A stretch of DNA of 64,000 nucleotides. Origin: CAVOOW01 sp963697675 (GTDB lineage: Bacteria; Actinomycetota; Actinomycetes; JACCUZ01). Location of the stretch: contig CAVOOW010000009.1 of the NCBI GenBank assembly GCA_963697675.1, positions 1-64,000 on the forward strand, given 5' to 3'. Every line of letters begins with the position of its first letter. The first letter of the stretch is position 1. Below, piece after piece: positions 41,639 through 51,059 of this stretch. The translations under genes were made by a program, and so were the position numbers. The notes beneath the pieces were generated by a model, which saw nothing but the letters and a program-made list of their open reading frames with translations, was not told the origin of the DNA and did not search any database.

Positions 41639-42454
41639 GTGCGGTACATCTGGTGGAGGACTCGCGTGCCTCACGTCTGGCGCAGGATCGCTGTTCCGAC
41701 TGCGGTCGCGGTGCTGCTGCTCAGCGCCTGCGGATCCGGTGGAGACGGTGCTGACAACGCCGCCGCACCTGTGACCCTGACGAAGGTGATGTCGCTCGAC
41801 TTCGAGCAGGCCGCGGCACCGCTGGATGCCGGGGCCACGATCAGTAGCGCGTTGGCCAACGGGCCGGGCGGAGCGGTCGAGCTGGCCGGTGCCACGCCGC
41901 GGCCACTGCGCCTGGTGACCGGCCGTGCCGACAAGGGCCAGGGTGTCGCCTTCCCGCCGCCCTGCCCTGACACGACGGACCCGACCTGCCCCAAGGCGAT
42001 CATCGAGGTGGCCGACGACCTGGCCCTGGACCCCGGCGAGGAGGACTACGAGTGGGGCGCGAGCGTCCTGCTCGAACCTGACGAGACCTCGAAGGGGTCC
42101 AACATCATGCAGAAAGGGTTCTCGGTGGGCGGCGGGAGCCAGTGGAAGCTGCAGGTGGACGGGGACAACGGCCACCCGAGCTGCGTCGTCGTCGGCGAAG
42201 GCGAGTCGCGAATTCATGATGTATACGCCGATGTCACGATTGCTGATGGAAAATGGCACGATGTCTCGTGTCGTCGCGATGAGACGAAGCTGGTCATCAC
42301 GGTCGACGGAGCGCACCGCAAGAGCACGAAGATCGCGAAGAGTCTGACGATTTCCCCTGCCGGTCCGATGCGCATCGGCGGAAAGAGCCTTAAGCCGAAT
42401 AACGACCAGTTTTTCGGGACATTAGATGACGTCTTCGTCTCGACCGCGCAGTGA
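41639..42454 (+). CDS. Secreted LamG/concanavalin-like lipoprotein
   Basis: 271 residues from GTG 41639, chosen for the GGGGAGG site and for a complete lipoprotein signal peptide ending in the lipobox LLSAC. The mature part looks like a LamG/laminin-G jelly roll: EWGASVLLEPDE, SQWKLQVDGDNG, WHDVSCRRDETKLVITVDG and FFGTLDDVFVS are the usual strands. Such domains bind glycans or proteins at the cell surface. The 3' part (about 42200-42430) is visibly less GC-rich than its surroundings and contains a TTA codon at 42422-42424, suggesting mosaic origin. Confidence 0.75.
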   Translation: MRYIWWRTRVPHVWRRIAVPTAVAVLLLSACGSGGDGADNAAAPVTLTKVMSLDFEQAAAPLDAGATISSALANGPGGAVELAGATPRPLRLVTGRADKGQGVAFPPPCPDTTDPTCPKAIIEVADDLALDPGEEDYEWGASVLLEPDETSKGSNIMQKGFSVGGGSQWKLQVDGDNGHPSCVVVGEGESRIHDVYADVTIADGKWHDVSCRRDETKLVITVDGAHRKSTKIAKSLTISPAGPMRIGGKSLKPNNDQFFGTLDDVFVSTAQ

Positions 42455-42607
42455 CGCGCTGCGCAGACCTCCGGTGAAGTGCTCCGGAAGCCGCGATGGA
42501 CCGGAACTGAACCAGTCGGGTGGATCTTTCCCAGCGATCCGGTGGCGGCGGGACTCCCGGTCGTAGAGTGACGATCACTCCACGACGGAGCTTGTTCCGG
42601 GGGACCA

Positions 42608-43790
42608 GTGAGGGTGACGCGGTACGCGACGGTTCGCCTGTTGACGGCGGCCGTCCTCGCTGTGCTCGTCGTCGGTGGAGCGACAGCGTGGATCTATGCC
42701 GCCGGGGCCGGCGTGGACGTCGGGACCCTCCTGTTCACCGGTGTCCTGGGACTGCTCAGCTTCGCCGTGCTGGTCATGCTGCTGTTGTTCGACTCGCGTC
42801 GGCGTCATCAACTGATGAGAGTGCTGCGCTCCCGGTTGGCGTCCGGGCGCCTGTTGCTGCGCGACCGAGGCGTCGACGAAGAGGCGCACGCCGAGATGAA
42901 GCGCCGCCTGGAGTACGCGCTCGAGGGACTGCGCAGTGCCGTCGCAACCACCCCCGCCCCGGTCGGGGCGACACCGGGTCCGGCGCTGTTCGAGGACAGC
43001 CGGCGAACGGGCCTGTCGAGTCGTGAGGCGGCGCGCGAGGTCCCGAGCCACGAGACCCAGCCCCTGGGGACGGAGCAGGCGTCTGAGCGTGTTGCCGTCG
43101 CCACGAGGCCCGCCGTTCGAGGGCCGGATGAGCTGCGGTTGCCGGTGTCGGCGCGGGTGGCCCACGGGGCTCCGCTCGTCAGATTCAGCACCGGGCGCTA
43201 TCAGCAGAGCATCAGCCTCGCCGCGGCGCGCAGCAGGCTCAGTGCGCTTCGTCGGGCCGACGCACGCTGGATACGGCGCGCGACGCTGGCCCGATGGGCC
43301 GTTCGCGCTGCGTTGCTGCTGGCGGTTCCGGCGGTCCTCATCGTCCAGGCGCGGGGCCGCACATCGTGGTTCGGTGCGGTCTGGGACGGCATCGGCGGTC
43401 GGGTCGGCCTGGTCGCCGCGCTCGCCCTGGGTCTGGTGGGATCCGTTTGGGCACTCGCCGTGACACGCCGAGGAGGACGGGTAGGTCCACTGACGAAAGG
43501 TGAGTCCCACGCGATCCGCTCGCTGTTCGCCGCCGAGCAGCTCGCCGTCAGACTGGCGCTCGGTGCTCCCCCGGCGCAGGCATGGCACGCCGCTGGCGCT
43601 GACCAATCACTTCCCCGTGGGATCAGCGATCCCCGCCGCGTCCACGGAGGAGGCACTTGAGCTCGTCGAGCAGTTGCGCGGCGTCGCGCGGCGAAGGCGC
43701 CACCGGCCCGTTCGCTGGCGGCTCAAGGCGATCGCAGGGCCTCTGCTCACGTGCATCCTCCCCGCGTCGGTGATCATTCTCCTGCTCTAG
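42608..43790 (+). CDS. Unrecognised membrane protein, one frameshift
   Basis: I do not recognise this family. GTG 42608 starts a protein of about 393 residues with two N-terminal helices (TAAVLAVLVVGGATAWIYAAG and LLFTGVLGLLSFAVLVMLLLF), an Arg-rich cytoplasmic stretch, two central helices (about 240-290) and a final helix at the C-terminus (LLTCILPASVIILLL). The frame shifts by one inserted base near 43590, after GAPPAQAWHA, and resumes as ALTNHFPVGSAIPAAST. The segment LAVRLALGAPPAQAWHA faintly recalls type II secretion F/TadC helices, but I do not consider that reliable. Confidence 0.6.
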
Positions 43791-43812
43791 AGCGGCCGCT
43801 AACGTATGGATC

Positions 43813-45471
43813 ATGATCGCGAGCCAGACCATCGACACACTCGCAGGCGCTGTGCTCGACGAGCTCCTCGAGCGGCATCCGGACTACGCGACGAGCCTCG
43901 GCGACCATCGCTTCGACGACCGCTTGCCCGATCTCAGCTCGGCGGCGGCTCTGGAGGAGGCGCAGTGGGTTGACGGTCGACTGGCCGCGCTCGACGCCCT
44001 GAAGGACCCTCTCGACGATCCGTTGACCGGCGTCGGCGGACGTGTCGATGCGGCCATCCTGCGCAACCGTCTCGAGGCGAACAGGTTCGCGCTGATCGAG
44101 CAGCGTGACCACGAGTGGGATCCGCTCGTTGCGAACCCGGGCACAGCCATCTACGCGTTGCTGGCACGCGAGTTCGCGCCGCTGGCCGACCGGCTGCGCT
44201 CGGCCGCCGGTCGGCTGCGCGCGGTGCCGGCCAGCCTCGAGATCGCCCGTCGGACGCTGCACGGCATGCCGCGCGTACATATCGAAACCGCGATCGGGCA
44301 GTTCCACGGAACCTCCGCCCTGCTCTCCACGGAGCTCGATGGCGCTCTCGCCAGGGAGCCGTCGTTGCGCGGCGAGGTCGAACCGGCACGGGTGGCCGCG
44401 CTCGAGGCACTGGACGAGCACGTCGGCTGGTTGCGCGCACATCTCGACGACGCCACGGCCGACCCGCGACTAGGAGCCGAGCGTTTCTCCCGCAAGCTCT
44501 CGCTGACCCTGGACACGGCGTCCGATGCCGACGCGGTGCTCGCTCGGGCGGAGGCCGACCTCGCGCACATCGAGGACGCCATCGCGGAGACCGCGGCGCG
44601 GCTCGACCCCGGTGGCGGTCGCGACGGTCAAGTGCGACGGGTGCTCGACCGGCTGGCCACCGAGGGCCACGTCGACAACGAGACGATCGTCGACCTCTGT
44701 CGGCAGGCGATGGCCGAGTGCACGGAGTTTGTGAGGGCCCAACAGCTCGTCACCGTGCCGGACGCCCCCGTCGAGATCATCGTGATGCCCGAGATCCATC
44801 GCGGCGTGGCCGTTGCCTACTGCGATCCGCCGGGGCCGCTCGAGCCTACGCGGCTGCCGACGTACTTCGCTGTGTCTCCCACGCCGGAGGACTGGACGGC
44901 GGAACGGGTTGCCTCGTTCTTCCGGGAGTACAACGCGCACATGCTGGTGAACCTCACCGTTCACGAGGCGATGCCCGGCCACGTGCTGCAGCTCGCGCAC
45001 AGTGCCAGGTTCGAGTCGGAGTCGCCATTGCGCAAGGCGCTGTGGAGCGGCCCGTTCGTCGAGGGTTGGGCCGTCTATGCCGAGGAGCTGATGGTCTCGT
45101 CGGGGTACGGCGCCGACGCAGGCCAGAACGACGCGTTGCGCATGCAGCAGCTCAAGATGCAGCTGCGCATGACCATCAACGCGGTGCTCGACGCCCGCGT
45201 GCACGCACACGGCATGACCGAGACCGAGGCGATGTCGCTGATGACGGTGCGCGGCCACCAGGAAGACGGTGAGGCGGCGGGGAAGTGGCGCCGGGCGCTG
45301 CTCACCAGCGGGCAGCTGTCGACCTACTACGTCGGCTACGTCGAGGTGGCCGACATCGCGCGCGATCTCGCTGCGGCGTCGCCCGACCTGTCGGTCCGGG
45401 AGCGCCACGACCTGATGCTCGCGCACGGCTCACCACCGCCGCGACACCTGCGCGCCCTGCTCGGCCTCTGA
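43813..45471 (+). CDS. DUF885 family protein, probable metallopeptidase-like
   Basis: 552 residues with the family's HEAMPGH (near 379) and EGWAVYAEELM (near 417) motifs, which place His and Glu residues as in gluzincin-type zinc enzymes. Biochemical activity of most members is unknown; peptidase activity is inferred. ATG 43813. In relatives this gene commonly lies beside eno, as here, so it marks the right edge of the accessory surface region. A strong palindrome follows the stop. Confidence 0.85.
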   Translation: MIASQTIDTLAGAVLDELLERHPDYATSLGDHRFDDRLPDLSSAAALEEAQWVDGRLAALDALKDPLDDPLTGVGGRVDAAILRNRLEANRFALIEQRDHEWDPLVANPGTAIYALLAREFAPLADRLRSAAGRLRAVPASLEIARRTLHGMPRVHIETAIGQFHGTSALLSTELDGALAREPSLRGEVEPARVAALEALDEHVGWLRAHLDDATADPRLGAERFSRKLSLTLDTASDADAVLARAEADLAHIEDAIAETAARLDPGGGRDGQVRRVLDRLATEGHVDNETIVDLCRQAMAECTEFVRAQQLVTVPDAPVEIIVMPEIHRGVAVAYCDPPGPLEPTRLPTYFAVSPTPEDWTAERVASFFREYNAHMLVNLTVHEAMPGHVLQLAHSARFESESPLRKALWSGPFVEGWAVYAEELMVSSGYGADAGQNDALRMQQLKMQLRMTINAVLDARVHAHGMTETEAMSLMTVRGHQEDGEAAGKWRRALLTSGQLSTYYVGYVEVADIARDLAAASPDLSVRERHDLMLAHGSPPPRHLRALLGL

Positions 45472-45483
45472 CCCGACGGCTCC

Positions 45484-45535
45484 GTGATCATGAAGGATCC
45501 GCCCGCCTAGAGGCGGTCAGATCCTTCATGATCAC
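45484..45535. terminator. Long perfect palindrome / hairpin
   Basis: GTGATCATGAAGGATC at 45484-45499 is exactly inverted at 45520-45535, with an inner CCGCC/GGCGG stem. It lies just after DUF885 and before eno. It can act as a terminator for the upstream gene. The GATCATGAAGGAT core suggests it may also be a dispersed repeat. Confidence 0.75.
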
Positions 45536-45663
45536 CGGGATTGGGGGCAGTGTTGTCCGCAGGGCGAGCCGGTCCCCGGTGCACGACCCCGCCGCCGGTA
45601 ACCTGACGCGGTGGACTGTCCCGCGCCGGGCCAGCCCAGTCCCCTGCCTGAAGGAGCACCACA

Positions 45664-46944
45664 GTGGCGAGCATCGACGCCGTCGGAGCCCGCGAGATCC
45701 TCGACTCGCGCGGCAACCCCACCGTCGAGGTCGAGGTCGCGCTCGACGACGGGACGATCGCCCGTGCTGCCGTTCCCAGCGGCGCCAGCACCGGAGCGTT
45801 CGAGGCGACCGAGCTGCGCGACGGCGACAAAGGCCGCTACGGCGGCAAGGGTGTCGAGAAGGCCGTGCTCGCAGTGCTCGACGAGATCGGTCCTTCGCTG
45901 GTCGGGTTCGAGGCGAGCGAGCAACGACTTGTTGACCGGACGCTCATCGATCTCGACGGCACGCCCACCAAGTCACGGCTGGGCGCCAACGCGATCCTCG
46001 GCGTCTCGCTCGCGGTCGCCCGGGCCGCGGCAGAGTCCGCCCAGCTCCCGTTGTTCCGCTATGTCGGCGGTCCCAACGCGCACCTGCTGCCCGTGCCGAT
46101 GATGAACATCCTCAACGGCGGCTCCCACGCGGACACCTCGGTCGACATCCAGGAGTTCATGATCGCGCCGATCGGCGCTCCGACCTTCCGCGAGGCCCTG
46201 CAATGGGGCACGGAGGTCTACCACGCGCTCAAGGGCGTGCTCAAGCAGCGCGGTCTGGCCACCGGCCTCGGTGACGAAGGCGGCTTCGCACCCGATCTGC
46301 CGAGCAACCGCGATGCCCTTGACCTCATCCTCACCGCGATCGAGAGCGCCGGCTTCACGGCCGGCGACGACATCGGGCTCGCGCTCGACGTGGCCGCGAC
46401 CGAGTTCCACGGCGACGACGGCTACAGCTTCGAAGGCAAGCAGCTCTCGGCGGCCGACCTCACCGCCTACTACGCCGAGCTCGTGTCCACGTACCCCCTC
46501 GTGTCCATCGAGGACCCGCTCAGCGAGGACGACTGGGACGGCTGGCGCTCGCTGACCGACCAGCTCGGCTCGCGCGTGCAGATCGTCGGCGACGACCTGT
46601 TCGTCACCAACCCCGAGCGGCTCTCGCGGGGCATCGCGGAGTCGAGCGCCAACGCACTGCTCGTCAAGGTCAACCAGATCGGCACCCTCACCGAGACCCT
46701 CGACGCGGTGGAGATGGCCCACCGGGCGGGCTTCCGCTGCATGATGAGCCACCGTTCCGGGGAGACCGAGGACACGACGATCGCCGACCTCGCGGTCGCC
46801 ACCGACTGCGGTCAGATCAAGACCGGCGCGCCCGCCCGTTCGGAACGCGTTGCCAAGTACAACCAGCTGCTGCGCATCGAGGAAGAGCTCGACGACGCAG
46901 CGCGCTACGCGGGTCGAGCCGCCTTCCCGCGCCACACCGCATGA
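45664..46944 (+). CDS. eno: Enolase
   Basis: Converts 2-phosphoglycerate to phosphoenolpyruvate in glycolysis. 426 residues, normal length, with the N-terminal REILDSRGNPTVEVEV, the catalytic loop GDEGGFAP, the metal ligand and loop SIEDPLSEDDW, the catalytic lysine in LLVKVNQIGTLTET, and SHRSGETEDTTIADLAV. GTG 45664 gives the canonical N-terminus; AGGAGC precedes it. It heads eno-ftsB-like-DUF501-ppx. Intact. Confidence 0.99.
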   Translation: MASIDAVGAREILDSRGNPTVEVEVALDDGTIARAAVPSGASTGAFEATELRDGDKGRYGGKGVEKAVLAVLDEIGPSLVGFEASEQRLVDRTLIDLDGTPTKSRLGANAILGVSLAVARAAAESAQLPLFRYVGGPNAHLLPVPMMNILNGGSHADTSVDIQEFMIAPIGAPTFREALQWGTEVYHALKGVLKQRGLATGLGDEGGFAPDLPSNRDALDLILTAIESAGFTAGDDIGLALDVAATEFHGDDGYSFEGKQLSAADLTAYYAELVSTYPLVSIEDPLSEDDWDGWRSLTDQLGSRVQIVGDDLFVTNPERLSRGIAESSANALLVKVNQIGTLTETLDAVEMAHRAGFRCMMSHRSGETEDTTIADLAVATDCGQIKTGAPARSERVAKYNQLLRIEEELDDAARYAGRAAFPRHTA

Positions 46945-46966
46945 GGGCACGACGAAAGAACGTCGG

Positions 46967-47398
46967 ATGACGTACGGCGACGACGGCGCGCCGCCGGAGG
47001 ACCCGGCGGTCACCCGAGCCTGGTCCAACCTGACCGGACGGGCGGCCGTCCTGGCTCTTGTCGTCTGTCTGCTCGCGATCTCGCTCGCCTACCCGTTGCG
47101 TGAATACCTCGCGCAGCGCGGCGACATCAGCAGCATCCGCAGCACCGTTGCGCAACAGGAGAAGAGCGTGGCCGAACTGCGCCGCGACGAGAAGCGTTGG
47201 CAGGACCCCGCCTATGTCGAGCGGCAGGCGCGAGAGCGGCTGCACTTCGTGATGCCCGGCGAGACCTCGTACGTCGTGCTCGAGCCCGACGAGGCACCGG
47301 CTCCGGACGGTGTGGTCACGTCAGCACCGCGCCCCGTCAAACGCAGTCCCTGGTTCACCGACTTGTGGCGCACGGTCGAGGTCGCGGGCAAGGAGTGA
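46967..47398 (+). CDS. FtsB/DivIC-family septum formation protein
   Basis: 143 residues. A cytoplasmic N-terminus is followed by one transmembrane helix (VLALVVCLLAISLAYPL, about 27-43), then a short coiled coil (ISSIRSTVAQQEKSVAELRRDEKRW) and the conserved DPAYVERQARERLHFVMPGE segment of the FtsB/DivIC family. Such proteins bridge FtsQ and FtsL in the divisome. ATG 46967 is chosen for the intact N-terminus. Genes before and after are the standard actinobacterial partners. Confidence 0.93.
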   Translation: MTYGDDGAPPEDPAVTRAWSNLTGRAAVLALVVCLLAISLAYPLREYLAQRGDISSIRSTVAQQEKSVAELRRDEKRWQDPAYVERQARERLHFVMPGETSYVVLEPDEAPAPDGVVTSAPRPVKRSPWFTDLWRTVEVAGKE

Positions 47399-47892
47399 TG
47401 GACGCGACCGACGTCGCCACCATCGAGGCGCAGCTCGGCCGGCCACCGCGCGGCTTGCGCGAGGTGGTTCATCGATGCCCGTGCGGCTCGCCGGACGTGG
47501 TCGAGACCGCGCCGCGGCTGCCCGACGGTGCACCGTTCCCCACGCTCTACTACCTCACCTGCCCGCGAGCGGCGGGCGCGATCGGCACGCTGGAGGCCGA
47601 CGGCCTGATGCGCGAGATGACCGAACGCCTGGCGAGCGATGCCGACCTGCGGGCTCGCTATGCCGCTGCGCACCTGGCCTACGTCCGGGCACGTGAGGCG
47701 ATCGAGCAGGTGCCGGAGATCGAAGGCGTCTCCGCAGGAGGGATGCCCGACCGGGTGAAGTGCCTGCATGTCCTCGTCGCGCACTCGCTCGCGGCGGGTC
47801 CCGGCGTCAACCCGTTGGGTGACGAGGCGCTCGACCTGCTGCCCGACTGGTGGGCCGGCGGTCCGTGCACCGCACACGTGGAGGAGCAGTGA
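47398..47892 (+). CDS. DUF501 family protein
   Basis: 164 residues with the family's Cys/His-containing segments VVHRCPCGSPDVVETAPRL, PFPTLYYLTCPR and GMPDRVKCLHVLVAHSLA. Function unknown. The conserved Cys and His residues suggest metal binding (inference). It overlaps the ftsB-like stop by one base and the ppx start by four (GTGA), so the three are translated together. Confidence 0.92.
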   Translation: MDATDVATIEAQLGRPPRGLREVVHRCPCGSPDVVETAPRLPDGAPFPTLYYLTCPRAAGAIGTLEADGLMREMTERLASDADLRARYAAAHLAYVRAREAIEQVPEIEGVSAGGMPDRVKCLHVLVAHSLAAGPGVNPLGDEALDLLPDWWAGGPCTAHVEEQ

Positions 47893-48821
47893 CGCGCGTC
47901 GCGGCGATCGACTGCGGCACGAACTCGATCCGGCTGCTGGTCGCCGACATCGACGTCGACGCCGGCACGCTGCGCGACGTCGACCGGCGGATGGAGATCG
48001 TGCGGCTCGGACAGGGTGTCGACCGCACCGGGCGCTTCGCCCCCGATGCACTCGAACGCACCATGGACGCCTGCCGTCGCTATGCAGATGTCGTGCGCGC
48101 GACCGGTGCCGAGCGAGTGCGATTCGTCGCGACCTCGGCGTCGCGCGACGTCTCGAACCGCGACGAGTTCGAGGCAGGTGTACGCGGCGCTCTCGGTGTC
48201 GAACCCGAAGTCGTGACCGGCGACGAGGAGGCTGCACTGTCGTTCGCGGGCGCGACGCGCGAGCTCGCGGGATCAGTCCCCGAACCGGTGCTCGTCGTCG
48301 ACATCGGCGGAGGCTCGACCGAGTTCGTGCTCGGCTCGGAGGCTGTCCGGGCGGCTCGGTCGGTCGACATCGGCTGCGTACGCATGACCGAGCGCCATCT
48401 GCACTCCGACCCGCCGACGGCTTCGGAGGTGGCTGCGGCGCGTGCAGACATCGAGGCAGCGATCTCGCTCGCGCAGGAGACCGTGCCGCTGGAGGTGGCG
48501 CGGACCCTGGTCGGCCTGGCCGGCTCGGTCACCACCCTGGCGGCGATGGCACTGGACCTGCCGAGCTATCAGCCGGAACGCATCCACCACGCACGGGTCA
48601 CGGCGGTCGACGTACGACTCATGTCCGAACGACTGCTCGCGATGGACCACGACGCGCGAGCGGCGCTGCCGTACATGCATCCCGGCCGGGTCGACGTGAT
48701 CGGCGCTGGGGCGCTCGTGCTCGCGACGATCCTCGACCGGGTCCCGGTGACCGAGGTGGTTGTCAGCGAGCACGACATCCTCGATGGCGTCGCCTGGTCC
48801 ATGGTGACCTCGGCCCCGTGA
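47889..48821 (+). CDS. ppx: Exopolyphosphatase, Ppx/GppA family
   Basis: 310 residues of the ASKHA fold; releases phosphate from polyphosphate or acts on pppGpp. The phosphate-1 loop is AAIDCGTNSIRLLVAD, FVATSASRDVSNRDEF follows, and the second phosphate loop is VVDIGGGSTEF. The short length, without the long C-terminal extension of E. coli Ppx, is the usual actinobacterial form. GTG 47889 overlaps the DUF501 stop. Confidence 0.93.
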   Translation: MTRVAAIDCGTNSIRLLVADIDVDAGTLRDVDRRMEIVRLGQGVDRTGRFAPDALERTMDACRRYADVVRATGAERVRFVATSASRDVSNRDEFEAGVRGALGVEPEVVTGDEEAALSFAGATRELAGSVPEPVLVVDIGGGSTEFVLGSEAVRAARSVDIGCVRMTERHLHSDPPTASEVAAARADIEAAISLAQETVPLEVARTLVGLAGSVTTLAAMALDLPSYQPERIHHARVTAVDVRLMSERLLAMDHDARAALPYMHPGRVDVIGAGALVLATILDRVPVTEVVVSEHDILDGVAWSMVTSAP

Positions 48822-48936
48822 AGATCGGCAACGATTTGCTTGTCGACCTTTCGCTTTCCGGGAGTCTGGTCCACGATGGTGTCGATCTTGTGTCCGGCTG
48901 ATGCCGGAGGCCGACTTCGTGCCCGGGGGGGTAATC

Positions 48937-50226
48937 ATGTTGGGTGCAACACGACTGCGCGCGCTGAAGGCGACCACGGGGCTTGCTGCCGTCGCGACAT
49001 TGTTCGCCTTGTCGGCGCCGCCGGCGCTGGCGGCGACCCCGGTAAACCTCGGCGGGACCACCCATGTGCTGAGTGTCGACGCCGCGGGCACGACCCTCGG
49101 CGGGCGGGCGCCGTCGGTCAGCCGCGACGGGCGCTATACGGCGTACGAGCGTGCCGCTCTCGTCAACGCCGACTGGGGCATCGTGCTGCACGACGCCGTG
49201 ACCGGCACCGACACCGTGGTGTCACGCGTGTTCAGCAACGTCGTCGTGAGCGCTGACGGCCGGTTTGTCGTCTACGCGACCTATGCCGCCAATGACCCGA
49301 CCCAGCTTCTCGTCTACCGCTACAACATCGCCACCGGCAACAGCACGGCGATGCCGGCGCCGGACACGGGCGGAGCGATCTACAGCATCACTGCCCTCAC
49401 GGTCAGCGCGAACGGTCGCTCTATCGCCTTCCTCACCGGATGGCAGGACCCTGCAGATCAGGGCATCCTCCGGCAGGACGTCTTCGTGACTGATGCGACC
49501 GCGCGCACGACGACATCGCTCGGCGTCGGGCTGCTCACCACCGACGTCGACCACCAGGTCCAGCAGCCGGCGATCAGCGGCGACGGGACCAAGGTCGCGT
49601 TCACCACGTCGGCCAGCCTGACGGCTCGAGACACCAACACCCACTTCGACATCTACGTCCACAACGTGGCGACCGGAGCCAACGAGCTGGCGAGCCGGAC
49701 CGTCGTCGGCAGCACGGGCAACAAGCAGTCGATTGCGCCGTGGATCAGCGGGGACGGACGCTACGTGGCGTTCAGCTCACGGTCGACCAACCTGGCTCCC
49801 GGCATCACCGAAACCACCGTCACGCAGGCGTACCTGTTCGACGCGCAGACCAACAAGACGACCCTGATGAGCAAGACCGCCGCGGGCGTCGCCGGGAACG
49901 CGTTCGCTCAAGCGCTCGGGATCAGCTCGACCGGGCGCTATGTGGTCTTCGAGTCGCCTGCCACGGACTTCGGCTTCCCGGCCAACCCGTTCGGCTTCGT
50001 CAGCTGGCAGATCTACCGCTACGACCGTGTCAACGACACGATCGGCCTGGTCAGCCACGCGGGCGGCAGGACGTTCCCGTCGAACCAGGGCTCGGGCGCG
50101 CTGGACGCGGTGATCAGTGCCGACGGGGCGCACGTCGCGTACTCCTCAACGAGCCGGGACCTGGACAGGACCGCCGGCATCACGGACGGGTTCGGCACGC
50201 TCGATGTGTTCGCGTGGTCGAACTAG
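48937..50226 (+). CDS. Secreted TolB/PD40-like beta-propeller protein
   Basis: 429 residues from ATG 48937, with a G7 tract acting as ribosome binding site and a signal peptide ending PPALAA. The mature protein has repeats of the form PSVSRDGRYTAY, VVVSADGRFVVYAT, LTVSANGRSIAFLT, PAISGDGTKVAFTT, PWISGDGRYVAFSS and AVISADGAHVAYSS: six PD40-type blades. Extracellular; ligand unknown. It follows ppx by 115 bases with its own leader region. Intact. Confidence 0.85.
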   Translation: MLGATRLRALKATTGLAAVATLFALSAPPALAATPVNLGGTTHVLSVDAAGTTLGGRAPSVSRDGRYTAYERAALVNADWGIVLHDAVTGTDTVVSRVFSNVVVSADGRFVVYATYAANDPTQLLVYRYNIATGNSTAMPAPDTGGAIYSITALTVSANGRSIAFLTGWQDPADQGILRQDVFVTDATARTTTSLGVGLLTTDVDHQVQQPAISGDGTKVAFTTSASLTARDTNTHFDIYVHNVATGANELASRTVVGSTGNKQSIAPWISGDGRYVAFSSRSTNLAPGITETTVTQAYLFDAQTNKTTLMSKTAAGVAGNAFAQALGISSTGRYVVFESPATDFGFPANPFGFVSWQIYRYDRVNDTIGLVSHAGGRTFPSNQGSGALDAVISADGAHVAYSSTSRDLDRTAGITDGFGTLDVFAWSN

Positions 50227-50318
50227 CCGTCGCCGGGGTGGCAGGTCGGACGCGGGGATAGGTTCGCCGACGACAGGAGCACCACGGCGGTGCTCCGCGC
50301 CGCGAGGAGGTCCCGCCC

Positions 50319-51002
50319 GTGGGCGAGATGGTGAGCTTTGCCAGCAACGGTGGAACGTGCGAGGGCTACCTTGCGACCCCAGCCTCGGGCAAAGGCCCGG
50401 GCGTCATCGTCATCCAGGAGTGGTGGGGTCTGGTCGGTCACATCCGCCACGTCACCGACCGCTTCGCAGCTGAGGGCTTCGTCGCGCTTGCGCCGGACTT
50501 CTTCCATGGTGCCAAGACCGATGAACCGGACGAGGCAATGCGGTTGCTGATGGGGATGGCGATGGATCAGGCCGCCAGGGACATCCAGGGCGCGGCCAGA
50601 TATCTCGACACCCGCGCCGAGGTGACCAGCGCCGGGGTCGGCGTCGTCGGTTTCTGCATGGGCGGCTCGCTCGCGCTCTGGAGCGGGGCGCTGGCCGACG
50701 AGGTCAAGGTCGCGGTCGCGTTCTACCCGCCGATGCCGTGGGAGAGGATGTCTCCGACGTGGGGCAACTACACCAACAAGTCAGCGATGATCCACGCCTC
50801 CGAAGAGGACGGCACCTCGCGGGCCGACGGCATCCAGACAGCGGTCAAGGGCATCGAGGGTGCGGGCGGCTCGGTGGAGGTCTACGACTATCCCGGCTCG
50901 CAGCATGCCTTCTTCAACGACGAGCGCCCCGAGGTGCACGACGCTGCGCATTCCGCCACGGCCTGGCGTCGCACCCTCGACCTGCTCGGATCCCGACTCT
51001 GA
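50319..51002 (+). CDS. Dienelactone hydrolase family protein
   Basis: 227-residue alpha/beta hydrolase. The nucleophile elbow GFCMGGSL carries the catalytic Cys, the oxyanion-side motif is QEWWGL, and the histidine lies in SQHAFFND. This is the typical carboxymethylenebutenolidase arrangement. The physiological substrate is unknown and not limited to chlorocatechol pathways. GTG 50319 follows GAGGAGG. Confidence 0.92.
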   Translation: MGEMVSFASNGGTCEGYLATPASGKGPGVIVIQEWWGLVGHIRHVTDRFAAEGFVALAPDFFHGAKTDEPDEAMRLLMGMAMDQAARDIQGAARYLDTRAEVTSAGVGVVGFCMGGSLALWSGALADEVKVAVAFYPPMPWERMSPTWGNYTNKSAMIHASEEDGTSRADGIQTAVKGIEGAGGSVEVYDYPGSQHAFFNDERPEVHDAAHSATAWRRTLDLLGSRL

Positions 51003-51059
51003 CCGGCCAGCGACCCCGCCGCGCACCGCGCCCGTCCACCCCGGAGTGGTGAGTTAGGC

